Below are positions 1 to 6,303 of a stretch of DNA of 15,065 nt, piece by piece. Location of the stretch: positions 1 through 15,065 of the forward strand of contig JAZTZK010000307.1 in assembly GCA_045637485.1 (NCBI GenBank), written 5' to 3'. Position 1 is the stretch's first letter. Each line of letters opens with the position of its first letter. The translations under genes and the position numbers were made by a program. The stretch is from UBA2862 sp045637485 (GTDB taxonomy: Bacteria > Bacillota > Clostridia > Christensenellales > Aristaeellaceae). The notes beneath the pieces were generated by a model that did no database searches, was not told the DNA's origin, and saw nothing but the letters and a program-made list of their open reading frames with translations.

Positions 1-37
1 GTCTCCATTGAATCAAAACAAATACCGGAGGGATTTG

Positions 38-62
38 CGACGCGAAGCTAGCCCTTTAGGGC
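38..62. repeat. 25-bp dispersed repeat, left copy
   Basis: This 25-base stretch ends in the palindrome GCCCTTTAGGGC (51-62). It matches 14765-14789 inside the right-hand composite repeat at 22 of 25 positions by eye. The left edge of the window may therefore be the margin of another member of the same intergenic repeat family. Its function is unknown. Confidence 0.55.
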
Positions 63-67
63 ACCAT

Positions 68-98
68 CCCTAACCCTTGACCCCTAAAACCTAACCCC
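68..98 (-). other. Telomere-like G-run tract, possible G-quadruplex
   Basis: On the minus strand this tract holds four runs of three or more G (complement of 95-98, 81-84, 74-76 and 68-70), separated by loops of 10, 4 and 3 bases and containing TTAGGG-like units. It lies downstream of the valS terminator. Four G-runs with short loops meet the usual pattern for an intramolecular G-quadruplex, though the 10-base loop is long. No function can be assigned. Confidence 0.35.
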
Positions 99-100
99 TT

Positions 101-139
101 AATTCTGATTTATCGAGCAAAGCTCGATAAATCAGAATT
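101..139. repeat. Perfect 18-bp inverted repeat with 3-base loop
   Basis: The arms 101-118 and 122-139 are perfectly complementary around an AAA loop. The outer part is AT-rich and the tip is GAGC/GCTC. There is no clear T-run after either arm, so it is not a classic intrinsic terminator. It sits beyond the valS terminator and could be a second processing or insulation hairpin, or part of a dispersed palindromic repeat. Confidence 0.7.
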
Positions 140-160
140 TGCCGCGATCGAATCTTTCGC

Positions 161-195
161 ATTAAAACTCCCGCCAACCATTGACGGTTGGCGGG
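161..195 (-). terminator. Intrinsic terminator of valS
   Basis: Read on the minus strand, the 10-bp stem CCCGCCAACC / GGTTGGCGGG (195-186 and 179-170) has a six-base loop and is followed by AGTTTTAAT. It begins about 20 bases past the valS stop codon. Stem strength, position and T-run all fit a Rho-independent terminator for the T-box/valS operon. Confidence 0.85.
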
Positions 196-214
196 GCAGG
201 TGTATCCGTGCTGG

Positions 215-2941
215 TTACCTCAGGCTCTCCATCTCCGCGATGCGGGCGTTGAGCTTCTCCAGCAGCTTTTTGTTGGTCTCCAGCTTTTCCTTCTCGGCCT
301 CCACCAGGTGGGCGGGGGCTTTGCTGACGAAGCCGGGATTGCCCAGCATCTTTGTGGCCCGGGCGATCTCACCCCCCAGTCCCTTCAGGTCCTTAGCCAG
401 GCGCTTCAGCTCCTTCTCCACGTCCACCAGCTCGCCCAGGGGGATGAACAGCTCGCAGGGCTCGGTCACCACGGAGGCGGATTTTGCCGGGTTGGCCGCG
501 CCGGCGTCGATCATCTCGATGCCGCTGGCGCTGGCCAGGCGCTTGAAGTAGCCCTCGGCGCTCGCCAGCGCGTCCCGCCAGCCGTCGTGGGGCTTGAGGA
601 TCAGCGTCGCCCTGCGGCCGGGCTGCACGTTCATCTCGGCGCGCAGGTTGCGCACGGCGCGGATGACTTCCATCACGCCCTCCATGCGCGCGGCCTCCTC
701 CGCGAAGTCGTATTCCGGCTTCACCTCGGGCCAGCTGGCGCTGATCAGCATGCCCTCCGCGTTCGGCAGGTAGCTGTAGACCTCCTCGGTGATGAAGGGC
801 ATGTAGGGATGCAGCAGCTTCAGCATGCCGGTGAGCACGTAGAGCAGCACCTCCTGGGTGGTTTCCTTCGCGTCCCCCTCCTCGGCGTACAGGCCCTGCT
901 TGGCGGCTTCGATGTACCAGTCGCAGAAGGTGCTCCACACGAAGTCGTACAGCTTTGTGGCCGCAAGGCCCAGGTCGTAGTTCTCCAGGTTCTCGGTGAT
1001 GCCCCGCACGGTATCCTGATAGCGGGTCAGTATCCACTTGTCCACCAGGGACAGCTTGCCCGTGTCGATGCCCTTGGGCTCAAAGCCCTGAAGGTTCATC
1101 AGCACAAACCGGCTGGCGTTCCAGATCTTGTTGGCGAAGTTGCGGAAGGACTCGATCTTTTCCTCGCTCATGCGGATATCGCTGCCGGGCGCCACGCCCA
1201 TCACCAGCGAGAAGCGCAGCGCGTCCGCGCCGAACTTGTCGATGACCTCGATGGGGTCGATGCCGTTGCCCAGGGACTTGGACATCTTGCGGCCCAGGGC
1301 GTCGCGCACCAGGCCGTGCATCAGCGCCACCTCGAAGGGGCTCTGGCCGGTTTGCTCGATGCCGGAGAACACCATGCGGGCCAGCCAGAAAAAGATGATG
1401 TCGTAGCCGCAGGACAGCACGGTGTTCGGGTAGAAGTACTTGAAGTCGTCGGTCTGCTCGGGCCAGCCCAGCGTGGAGAAGGGCCAAAGCGCCGAGGAGA
1501 ACCAGGTGTCCAGCACGTCCTCGTCCTGGTGAACGGGCCTGCCGCACTTCGGGCAGGCGGAGATGTCCTCGCGGGTGACGAAGGTCTCGCCGCATTCGTC
1601 GCAGTAGAAGGCGGGGATGCGATGGCCCCACCAAAGCTGGCGGCTGATGCACCAGTCCCGGGTGTTCTCCATCCAGTGCAGGTAGGTCTTCTCAAAGCGC
1701 TCGGGGATGAAGCGCAGCTTCTTGTCGTACACCACCTGGCAGGCGGGCTCGGCAAGGGGCTTCATCTTCACGAACCACTGCTTGGAAACCATGGGCTCCA
1801 CCACGGTGTGGCAGCGGTAGCAGGTGCCCACCTCGTGGTTCAGCGGCTCGATGGACTTGAGCAGGCCCAGCGCCTTCAGGTCCTCGACGATGGCCTTGCG
1901 GGCGTCCAGCGTGGTCATGCCGGCGTACTTTCCGCAGTCCAGCACGGAGGGCTCGTCTACGGAGGCGCGGCCGCTGGCGATCAGCTCGGCGTTCTCGGCG
2001 GCCTCCTTCGCCCCGGTCATGAAGCCGTCGTAGGTGAACACACGCACCATCGGAAGGCCGTGGCGCTTGCCCACCTCGAAGTCATTGGGGTCGTGGGCGG
2101 GGGTGATCTTCACCACGCCGGTGCCCTTCTCCATGTCGGCGTGCTCGTCGCAGACGATGGGGATCTCCTTGTTCACCAGCGGCAACGTCACATGGCAGCC
2201 GTGCAGGTGGGCGTAGCGCGGATCCTCGGGGTTGATGGCCACGGCGGTGTCGCCCAGCATGGTCTCGGGGCGGGTGGTGGCCAGCTCCAGCAGCTCCCCG
2301 GTCTCCTTCACCGGGTATAGGATGTGCCAGAAGTTGCCGTCCTTGGCCTCGTATTCCACCTCGGCGTCGGACAGCGAGGTCCTGCAGCAGGGGCACCAGT
2401 TGATCATGCGGCTGCCGCGGTAGATCAGGTCCTTCTCATACAGGCGCACGAAGGTCTCCCGCACGGCCCTGGACAGGCCCTCGTCCATCGTGAGGCGCTC
2501 GCGGCTCCAGTCGCAGGAGACGCCCAGCTTGCGCAGCTGACGGACGATGCGTCCGCCATATTCCCTCTTCCACTCCCAGGTGCGCTCGAGGAACGCTTCG
2601 CGGCCGATCTGCTGCTTGGTCAGGCCCTCCTTGCGCAGGGCGTCCACCACCTTCACCTCGGTGGCGATGGCGGCGTGGTCGGTACCCGGCACCCACAGCG
2701 TCGGATCGCCCTTCATGCGGTGATAGCGGATCAGCACGTCCTGGGGCATTTCGTCCAGCGCGTGGCCGATGTGCAGCTGGCCGGTAATATTCGGCGGCGG
2801 CATGACGATCACAAAGGGCTTTCTATCCGGATCCACCACGGGCTTGAAGGCCCCGGAGTGCTCCCACATGTCATAGATTCGGCTCTCCACCCGGTTGGGC
2901 TGGAACACCTTTTCCATGTTGAATTCCTGCTGTTTTTCCAT
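215..2941 (-). CDS. valS: Valyl-tRNA synthetase (ValS)
   Basis: Charges tRNA-Val with valine in the cytoplasm. The 908-residue length is usual for bacterial ValS. A class I Rossmann core shows HIGH at residues 57-60, preceded by PPPNITGQL, and KMSKS at 552-556. The CP1 editing domain, which hydrolyses mischarged Thr-tRNA, lies around 215-360 and includes TTRPETMLGDTAV. Cysteine pairs at 183-186, 374-377, 447-450 and 463-466 look like zinc-ribbon ligands. An anticodon-binding domain follows, then a C-terminal coiled-coil arm at about 845-905. The chosen ATG has GGGGAG nine bases upstream; an internal ATG at codon 9 is a less likely alternative. It is the second gene of an operon, 35 bases after a small membrane-protein gene, behind a T-box with a GUC (Val) specifier, and it ends at a strong terminator. 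Identity is certain from the motifs and supported by the T-box. Confidence 0.98.
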   Translation of the reverse strand: MEKQQEFNMEKVFQPNRVESRIYDMWEHSGAFKPVVDPDRKPFVIVMPPPNITGQLHIGHALDEMPQDVLIRYHRMKGDPTLWVPGTDHAAIATEVKVVDALRKEGLTKQQIGREAFLERTWEWKREYGGRIVRQLRKLGVSCDWSRERLTMDEGLSRAVRETFVRLYEKDLIYRGSRMINWCPCCRTSLSDAEVEYEAKDGNFWHILYPVKETGELLELATTRPETMLGDTAVAINPEDPRYAHLHGCHVTLPLVNKEIPIVCDEHADMEKGTGVVKITPAHDPNDFEVGKRHGLPMVRVFTYDGFMTGAKEAAENAELIASGRASVDEPSVLDCGKYAGMTTLDARKAIVEDLKALGLLKSIEPLNHEVGTCYRCHTVVEPMVSKQWFVKMKPLAEPACQVVYDKKLRFIPERFEKTYLHWMENTRDWCISRQLWWGHRIPAFYCDECGETFVTREDISACPKCGRPVHQDEDVLDTWFSSALWPFSTLGWPEQTDDFKYFYPNTVLSCGYDIIFFWLARMVFSGIEQTGQSPFEVALMHGLVRDALGRKMSKSLGNGIDPIEVIDKFGADALRFSLVMGVAPGSDIRMSEEKIESFRNFANKIWNASRFVLMNLQGFEPKGIDTGKLSLVDKWILTRYQDTVRGITENLENYDLGLAATKLYDFVWSTFCDWYIEAAKQGLYAEEGDAKETTQEVLLYVLTGMLKLLHPYMPFITEEVYSYLPNAEGMLISASWPEVKPEYDFAEEAARMEGVMEVIRAVRNLRAEMNVQPGRRATLILKPHDGWRDALASAEGYFKRLASASGIEMIDAGAANPAKSASVVTEPCELFIPLGELVDVEKELKRLAKDLKGLGGEIARATKMLGNPGFVSKAPAHLVEAEKEKLETNKKLLEKLNARIAEMESLR

Positions 2942-2976
2942 CTTTTAATTCTCCCCTCAGTATTGTCTGTATTGAA

Positions 2977-3255
2977 TCAAATAAACACCATTGCAGCGCC
3001 AATGCCGCAGATCAGCACGCCGCCCAGCCGGACGAAGGGCGCGAGCTCCTGCCTGTTTTTCGCGATCCTGCCCCCGAACAGCGCTACTGGCAGCCCGGCG
3101 ACCATCACCGCGATGCCCGCGATATTCAGCGCGGTCAGCTGTGGCCGCTGCAAGCCGCTTTGAAGTCCGAACGCGCCCAGCAGCGCCGCTATGGCGACCA
3201 CCACCAGCGCGCCGCGAAGCCACACCCGGGGGCTGTCCTCGCCGCGTCCTGACAT
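2977..3255 (-). CDS. Small three-helix membrane protein, first gene of the T-box/valS operon
   Basis: A 92-residue protein of unrecognised family. Hydrophobic stretches at about residues 13-30, 41-60 and 73-91 predict three membrane helices with short polar loops and a charged N-terminus. The last helix runs to the C-terminus. The start is well supported: AGGAGGG (3268-3262) lies six bases before the ATG. The gene sits between the T-box terminator (ending 3284) and valS, with no promoter or terminator visible in the 35-base gap, so it should be co-transcribed with valS and induced when tRNA-Val is uncharged. A role in valine supply is tempting but unsupported: three helices are few for a transporter. 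It could also be a lineage-specific passenger. That the gene is real is fairly sure; its function is unknown. Confidence 0.82.
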   Translation of the reverse strand: MSGRGEDSPRVWLRGALVVVAIAALLGAFGLQSGLQRPQLTALNIAGIAVMVAGLPVALFGGRIAKNRQELAPFVRLGGVLICGIGAAMVFI

Positions 3256-3261
3256 TGCAAT

Positions 3262-3268
3262 CCCTCCT
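3262..3268 (-). promoter_or_regulatory. Ribosome binding site of the small membrane-protein gene
   Basis: AGGAGGG, complementary to the 16S rRNA tail, lies six bases before the ATG at 3255. It sits 15 bases past the T-box terminator T-run, so only read-through transcripts carry it with the gene. Confidence 0.85.
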
Positions 3269-3283
3269 GTTCACCGGCGGTAT

Positions 3284-3327
3284 AAAGAAACGCGGAGCGT
3301 CGCCCACAAAGGGCGGAATGCTCCGCG
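3284..3327 (-). terminator. Regulated intrinsic terminator inside the T-box
   Basis: An 8-bp stem, CGCGGAGC / GCTCCGCG, is followed by TTTCTTT at 3290-3284. Its 5' arm overlaps the 3' part of the T-box core, so it is mutually exclusive with the antiterminator. When tRNA-Val is charged, transcription should stop here, before the membrane-protein and valS genes. Confidence 0.9.
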
Positions 3328-3532
3328 GTACCACCTTTATTCACCGGCACACGATGCGCCGGTCTCTTCGCGCTTTAAGGGGCGCGCCCCGCCGGGCTAC
3401 TTTGCGTCTGCGCGTCTGTTCACCCGACCGCCTCAAAAGCGACCTTCGCTCCGCAGGGTTCCGGGCGGCCTTCCAGCCAGCGAACCGCCCTCTCTTCGGA
3501 AATGCGTGAGCTACTCCTCTTTTTCATCGGCT
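3284..3532 (-). ncRNA. T-box riboswitch (tRNA-Val sensing leader)
   Basis: The leader of the valS operon senses uncharged tRNA. The minus strand carries AGAGGAGTAG (3520-3511), the 5' Stem I GA/AGTA region. A GTC triplet at 3443-3441 in GAAGGTCGC fits the specifier loop and is a valine codon. A Stem III-like hairpin is at 3362-3344. The conserved T-box AAAGGTGGTACCGCGG spans 3338-3323. The antiterminator is explicit: AAAGG pairs with CCTTT (3312-3308), the seven-base bulge TGGTACC receives the tRNA NCCA end, and GCGG pairs with CCGC (3316-3313). The competing terminator pairs CGCGGAGC (3327-3320) with GCTCCGCG (3298-3291), followed by TTTCTTT. The family is certain from the T-box core; valine specificity follows from the specifier and from valS downstream. 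The 5' end is set from the promoter. Confidence 0.95.
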
Positions 3533-3538
3533 GAACCC

Positions 3539-3567
3539 ATTATAGCAGATGATTTGTCAATAGTCAA
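3539..3567 (-). promoter_or_regulatory. Sigma-A promoter of the T-box/valS operon
   Basis: On the minus strand, -35 TTGACT (3567-3562), a 17-base spacer and -10 TATAAT (3544-3539) form a near-consensus promoter. Transcription would start around 3532, just before the T-box Stem I. A second TTGACA overlaps the spacer but lies only 10 bases from the -10, too close to act as the -35. Confidence 0.88.
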
Positions 3568-3607
3568 TTTGATACCCGCCCGGAACTGATTATTTAACGC
3601 TAATTCA

Positions 3608-3907
3608 TCAATACCCGTCGAACTGGTTCCTCGGGTCACGGCTCTTGCGGGACTTCCCGTCGTCCTCCAGGAATTCGATCTCCAGGCGCTGGAAGGGCAC
3701 CTCCTCCATGAAGTGCTCAGGAAGGAACTGGGTGCGGCGAAATTCCCCGAACTCCCGACAATGCTTGTTCAGCCACAGCGGGCGCGGGATGTCGAATTCG
3801 TGGCAGAGCTCGGTCAGCGCCTCTTCCGCCTCACCCCAGGCGCACTCTGCGGTACCCTGCTTCTCTATGCGGTGCTTATTGATGATCCTTGCCCACAGCC
3901 TCGGCAT
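3608..3907 (-). CDS. Conserved hypothetical protein, 99 residues
   Basis: A 99-residue soluble protein with no signal peptide or membrane segment. It has a mixed acidic and basic composition, a Trp/His/Arg-rich N-terminal part, a central stretch containing DIPRPLWLNKH and an end with SRDPRNQF. My impression is that similar small proteins recur in Clostridia under the name hypothetical protein, but I cannot assign a family or function. The start is well supported: GGGGGA lies six bases before the ATG and a good promoter ends about 30 bases upstream. It is monocistronic by position: its stop lies 40 bases before the valS-operon promoter, and the M23 gene upstream ends 65 bases away. No convincing terminator follows it, so some read-through into the valS leader is possible. 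Confidence 0.85.
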   Translation of the reverse strand: MPRLWARIINKHRIEKQGTAECAWGEAEEALTELCHEFDIPRPLWLNKHCREFGEFRRTQFLPEHFMEEVPFQRLEIEFLEDDGKSRKSRDPRNQFDGY

Positions 3908-3939
3908 CGGTATTCCCCCATTTACGCAGTGATGGGGCC

Positions 3940-3968
3940 ATTATACCGCAAATCAGCCGCGCTTGCAA
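3940..3968 (-). promoter_or_regulatory. Sigma-A promoter of the 99-residue hypothetical gene
   Basis: On the minus strand, TTGCAA (3968-3963), a 17-base spacer and TATAAT (3945-3940). The -10 is perfect and the -35 matches 4 of 6. It starts immediately after the M23 gene stop (3973), so the small gene is a separate vegetative transcription unit. Confidence 0.75.
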
Positions 3969-3972
3969 GCAT

Positions 3973-4662
3973 TCACGAAACCAACGCCTTGAAATCCAGG
4001 GGCTCCCCGTTCCTTGTCAGCGCGAAGTGCAAATGCCAGCCCCGCTCCGCCTCACAGGAAGCGGATTGGCCCACCGAGCCGATCACCTGGCCCATCCCGA
4101 CGGCGTCGCCCTCCGCGACCATATTGAGGGTATTCAGCCCCGCATAGGTGGAACGATAGCCGTCATCATGCTCAATGACGACCACGTTCCCCCACAACCG
4201 GTCGCTCCATGCCTCCGACACCACGCCGTCCTGGCAGGCATAGACCGCCTCCCCCGGCGATCCGGCGATATCCAGCGCGGGATGGGTCTGCCATTGGCCC
4301 AGCGTTTCCGACCACACCGGCGCGTCCGGCGCGTATTCCGACAGGATCTCCCCCTCCAGCGGCCAGACCCAGCGGACCGGCTCCGGCGTCGCCGACGGGG
4401 CGGGCGCCAGCGTCGGAATGCCCACCGCCATCGCCGCCCGGGGCATTGTCGTCGACACCTCCCGGCGGGATTGCCCTCGCATTCGCCAGGCGTGGGAGCC
4501 AAGCCCCAGCAGCGTCAGCAGCAGGGCCAGGCCCATGTAGTAGCCAACGCGCATCCGAATTTCCCGGCTGCGCAGCATCCCCTTCATACCGGTGACCAGC
4601 CGATCCCACCGTCCGGCAAACCGGCGGCCAATGCCTGTCAGGCGTTTTTTTATGCTTTCCAT
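3973..4662 (-). CDS. Membrane-anchored M23 (LytM-like) peptidase, SpoIIQ-like
   Basis: A 229-residue protein with a basic cytoplasmic N-terminus (1-39), one membrane helix (about 40-56), a Pro/Ala-rich linker (about 80-97) and an extracytoplasmic M23 domain (98-229). The zinc-site signature is present: H127-xxx-D131 in the first motif and H210-x-H212 (HLHF) in the second, with H165 between. It may cut peptidoglycan cross-bridges or act as a scaffold. Length, topology and intact HxxxD/HxH fit clostridial SpoIIQ, the forespore protein that docks with SpoIIIAH in the mother-cell membrane. B. subtilis SpoIIQ, by contrast, lacks full catalytic residues. SpoIIIAH is not in this window, so a general M23 envelope protein remains possible. 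The ATG has GAGGGGG ten bases upstream. It follows the S11 carboxypeptidase gene by 76 bases on the same strand, and together they form a wall-remodelling group. Confidence 0.88.
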   Translation of the reverse strand: MESIKKRLTGIGRRFAGRWDRLVTGMKGMLRSREIRMRVGYYMGLALLLTLLGLGSHAWRMRGQSRREVSTTMPRAAMAVGIPTLAPAPSATPEPVRWVWPLEGEILSEYAPDAPVWSETLGQWQTHPALDIAGSPGEAVYACQDGVVSEAWSDRLWGNVVVIEHDDGYRSTYAGLNTLNMVAEGDAVGMGQVIGSVGQSASCEAERGWHLHFALTRNGEPLDFKALVS

Positions 4663-4687
4663 GAAATATAAACCCCCTCACATCCTC

Positions 4688-4716
4688 TATTATCAAACGC
4701 GAGGGGGCAATTATAC
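4688..4716 (-). promoter_or_regulatory. Possible forespore-sigma promoter of the M23 gene
   Basis: On the minus strand, GTATA (4716-4712), a 17-base gap and GATAATA (4694-4688) resemble the sigma-G type of site (GHATR, about 18 bases, CATHMTA), with one mismatch in the -10 and one base of spacing difference. TATAAT at 4715-4710 could instead be a sigma-A -10, but it has no good -35. This is a weak call, made because the downstream gene looks sporulation-related. Confidence 0.25.
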
Positions 4717-4738
4717 ATTTTCAGGAAAAGATAAGCGT

Positions 4739-6202
4739 TTATCGCCTGCGCCGGTTCCGGGCGTCCCGCCGCCGCTGCGCGCTCATGCGGCGCATGTATT
4801 CCAGGCGCCTGGCCTCGTAGATCTTCTTGCGCTGGCGGTTCTTTCGGGCGGCGCGGATGATCCCCGCGACGACCAGCAGGATGATCAGCAGGATCAGCAC
4901 CGCCGCAAGCAACACCACCAGGGGATTCTCAAAGTAGGTCAGCACCGGGAAGATGTCGGTCAGCTCCATCCTGGGCGGCTGCGCCTCGATGGTGCGGTCG
5001 GCCACCAGCAGCGCCGTAATCTCCTTGCCGGACTGATCCAGGTACTTCAGCCTGCCAATGATCTCGCCCTTGGAGATGGGCGCGACCATGTCAGAGGTGA
5101 CGGTCAGCTCACAGCGGGTGACAAAGTCGGTGATGGCCGCGTCCATGGCCGCCTCGTTGTCATTTTCCACCATGCGCACATAATCCGGGTCGCTGATCTG
5201 GGCAATCTTCAGGTTCAGCGTACCGCCATAGGGATCGCTGGAGATGGCATTGGAGACCCTCAGCGTGGCAATCCTGCCGCCGGCGAAGTTGAACATCTGC
5301 TCCAGGGAATAGCCGGTAAAGCACGTAAAGCCGTAGTTGAACATCCTTATGGTGTCCACCCACTTTTCCGTGGAGCCCACGCTGTGCAGGTCGACGGTGA
5401 CCAGCCGCACGCCGTCGCGCTCCGCCGCGCCCACGAAGCACTGGCCCGCCTGGCTGTGATAGCCCGTCTTGACGCCAATGCAATCGGCATAGTAGTAGGT
5501 ATTGTCCTTCTTGAGCAACGAATTGGTATTGATCACCCGCTGCTCCATGGCGTTGTTGCCCCGCTGGATGTTCATGACGTAGCTGGGCGCGGCGGTGATC
5601 TTCCTGAAGGCGTCCAGCCTGATTCCCTCGCTGGTGATGCGGGCCAGGTCAAGGGCGGTGGAATAGTGCCGGGAATCGTGGTAGCCGTGGGGATTGGCGA
5701 AGTGGGTGTCCTCGCAGCCCAGCTCCCTGGCCCGCCGGTTCATGCGCTCCACAAAGGCGTCCACGTTGCCGCTCACCAACACCGCAATGGCGTTCGCGCC
5801 GTCGTTGCCCGAGGTGAGCATGAAGCCATAGAGCAGGTCGCGGAACGTCATCAGGTCGCCGGGAAATACCGGGATCAGCGAGCTGTCCGTGGGAATCTCG
5901 GCCGCGGCCTGGGGAATGACGATGGTGGTGTCCATGGCGATGCCGCTCTCCAGGGCCAGCAGCAGGGTCATTACCTTCGTGGTGGACGCGGGATACATCC
6001 GCACCCTCGCGTTCTTTGAAAACAGCACGTCGCCGCTGGTGGCATCCACCAGTATCGCCGAATCGGCGTACAGGTGTCCCTCCCGCAGCAGCTGTGGCAC
6101 GTTTCTATTGTAGTCAGCGGGCGATTCAGCGAGCGCCCCGCCGCACAAAAACGCAACGGCCGCAGCCAGCGCGATCGCAATCCACCTGAGGTGTCGTCGC
6201 AT
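4739..6202 (-). CDS. D-alanyl-D-alanine carboxypeptidase, S11 family (DacF-like), copy 1
   Basis: Penicillin-binding protein that removes the terminal D-Ala from peptidoglycan stem peptides outside the membrane. With the start at 6202 it has 487 residues. A signal peptide (1-25, ending ALA) precedes the S11 domain, with catalytic S73-T-T-K76, S131-G-N133 and K245-T-G247. A C-terminal beta domain runs to about 410. It ends in a true membrane helix (about 428-449) and a basic tail of 35 residues. Start choice: an ATG at 6217 is also open, but AGAGGT lies six bases before the ATG at 6202 and leaves a cleaner signal peptide. It lies 101 bases after a paralogue and 76 before the M23 gene on the same strand. 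DacF of B. subtilis is a forespore enzyme; whether this one is vegetative or sporulation-specific cannot be read from the sequence. Confidence 0.95.
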   Translation of the reverse strand: MRRHLRWIAIALAAAVAFLCGGALAESPADYNRNVPQLLREGHLYADSAILVDATSGDVLFSKNARVRMYPASTTKVMTLLLALESGIAMDTTIVIPQAAAEIPTDSSLIPVFPGDLMTFRDLLYGFMLTSGNDGANAIAVLVSGNVDAFVERMNRRARELGCEDTHFANPHGYHDSRHYSTALDLARITSEGIRLDAFRKITAAPSYVMNIQRGNNAMEQRVINTNSLLKKDNTYYYADCIGVKTGYHSQAGQCFVGAAERDGVRLVTVDLHSVGSTEKWVDTIRMFNYGFTCFTGYSLEQMFNFAGGRIATLRVSNAISSDPYGGTLNLKIAQISDPDYVRMVENDNEAAMDAAITDFVTRCELTVTSDMVAPISKGEIIGRLKYLDQSGKEITALLVADRTIEAQPPRMELTDIFPVLTYFENPLVVLLAAVLILLIILLVVAGIIRAARKNRQRKKIYEARRLEYMRRMSAQRRRDARNRRRR

Positions 6203-6280
6203 GGATATACCTCTCATATTTCAAAGTCCAATCGCATATAAACACGTATGAATGGAATCGGCACCGTTTGGCTGCCTCGT

Positions 6281-6302
6281 ACAGCGGCGGCGCGCCCGCT
6301 GT
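6281..6302 (-). repeat. Hairpin just after the second carboxypeptidase gene
   Basis: ACAGCGG (6281-6287) and CCGCTGT (6296-6302) form a 7-bp GC-rich stem directly after the stop codon at 6304. No T-run follows in the direction of transcription, so this is more likely an mRNA-end or processing hairpin than a strong terminator. Transcription may continue into the next paralogue. Confidence 0.45.
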
Positions 6303-6303
6303 T

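Noticed and set aside
188..2320. A 710-codon open frame on the plus strand opposite valS.
   Set aside because: It is exactly antisense to an unambiguous valyl-tRNA synthetase. Its translation is low-complexity (His, Gly, Leu, Val and Gln rich) with no motif, as expected when GC-rich codons are read backwards.
3550..3556. TTGACA on the minus strand as the -35 of the valS-operon promoter.
   Set aside because: It is only 10 bases from TATAAT; the overlapping TTGACT at 3567-3562 gives a 17-base spacer.
4592..6019. A 475-codon plus-strand frame opposite the first carboxypeptidase.
   Set aside because: Antisense shadow; the minus-strand frame carries SxxK, SxN and KTG motifs plus a signal peptide.
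6281..6302. Intrinsic terminator after the second carboxypeptidase gene.
   Set aside because: A 7-bp stem is present but no T-run follows on the transcribed strand; listed as a hairpin only.
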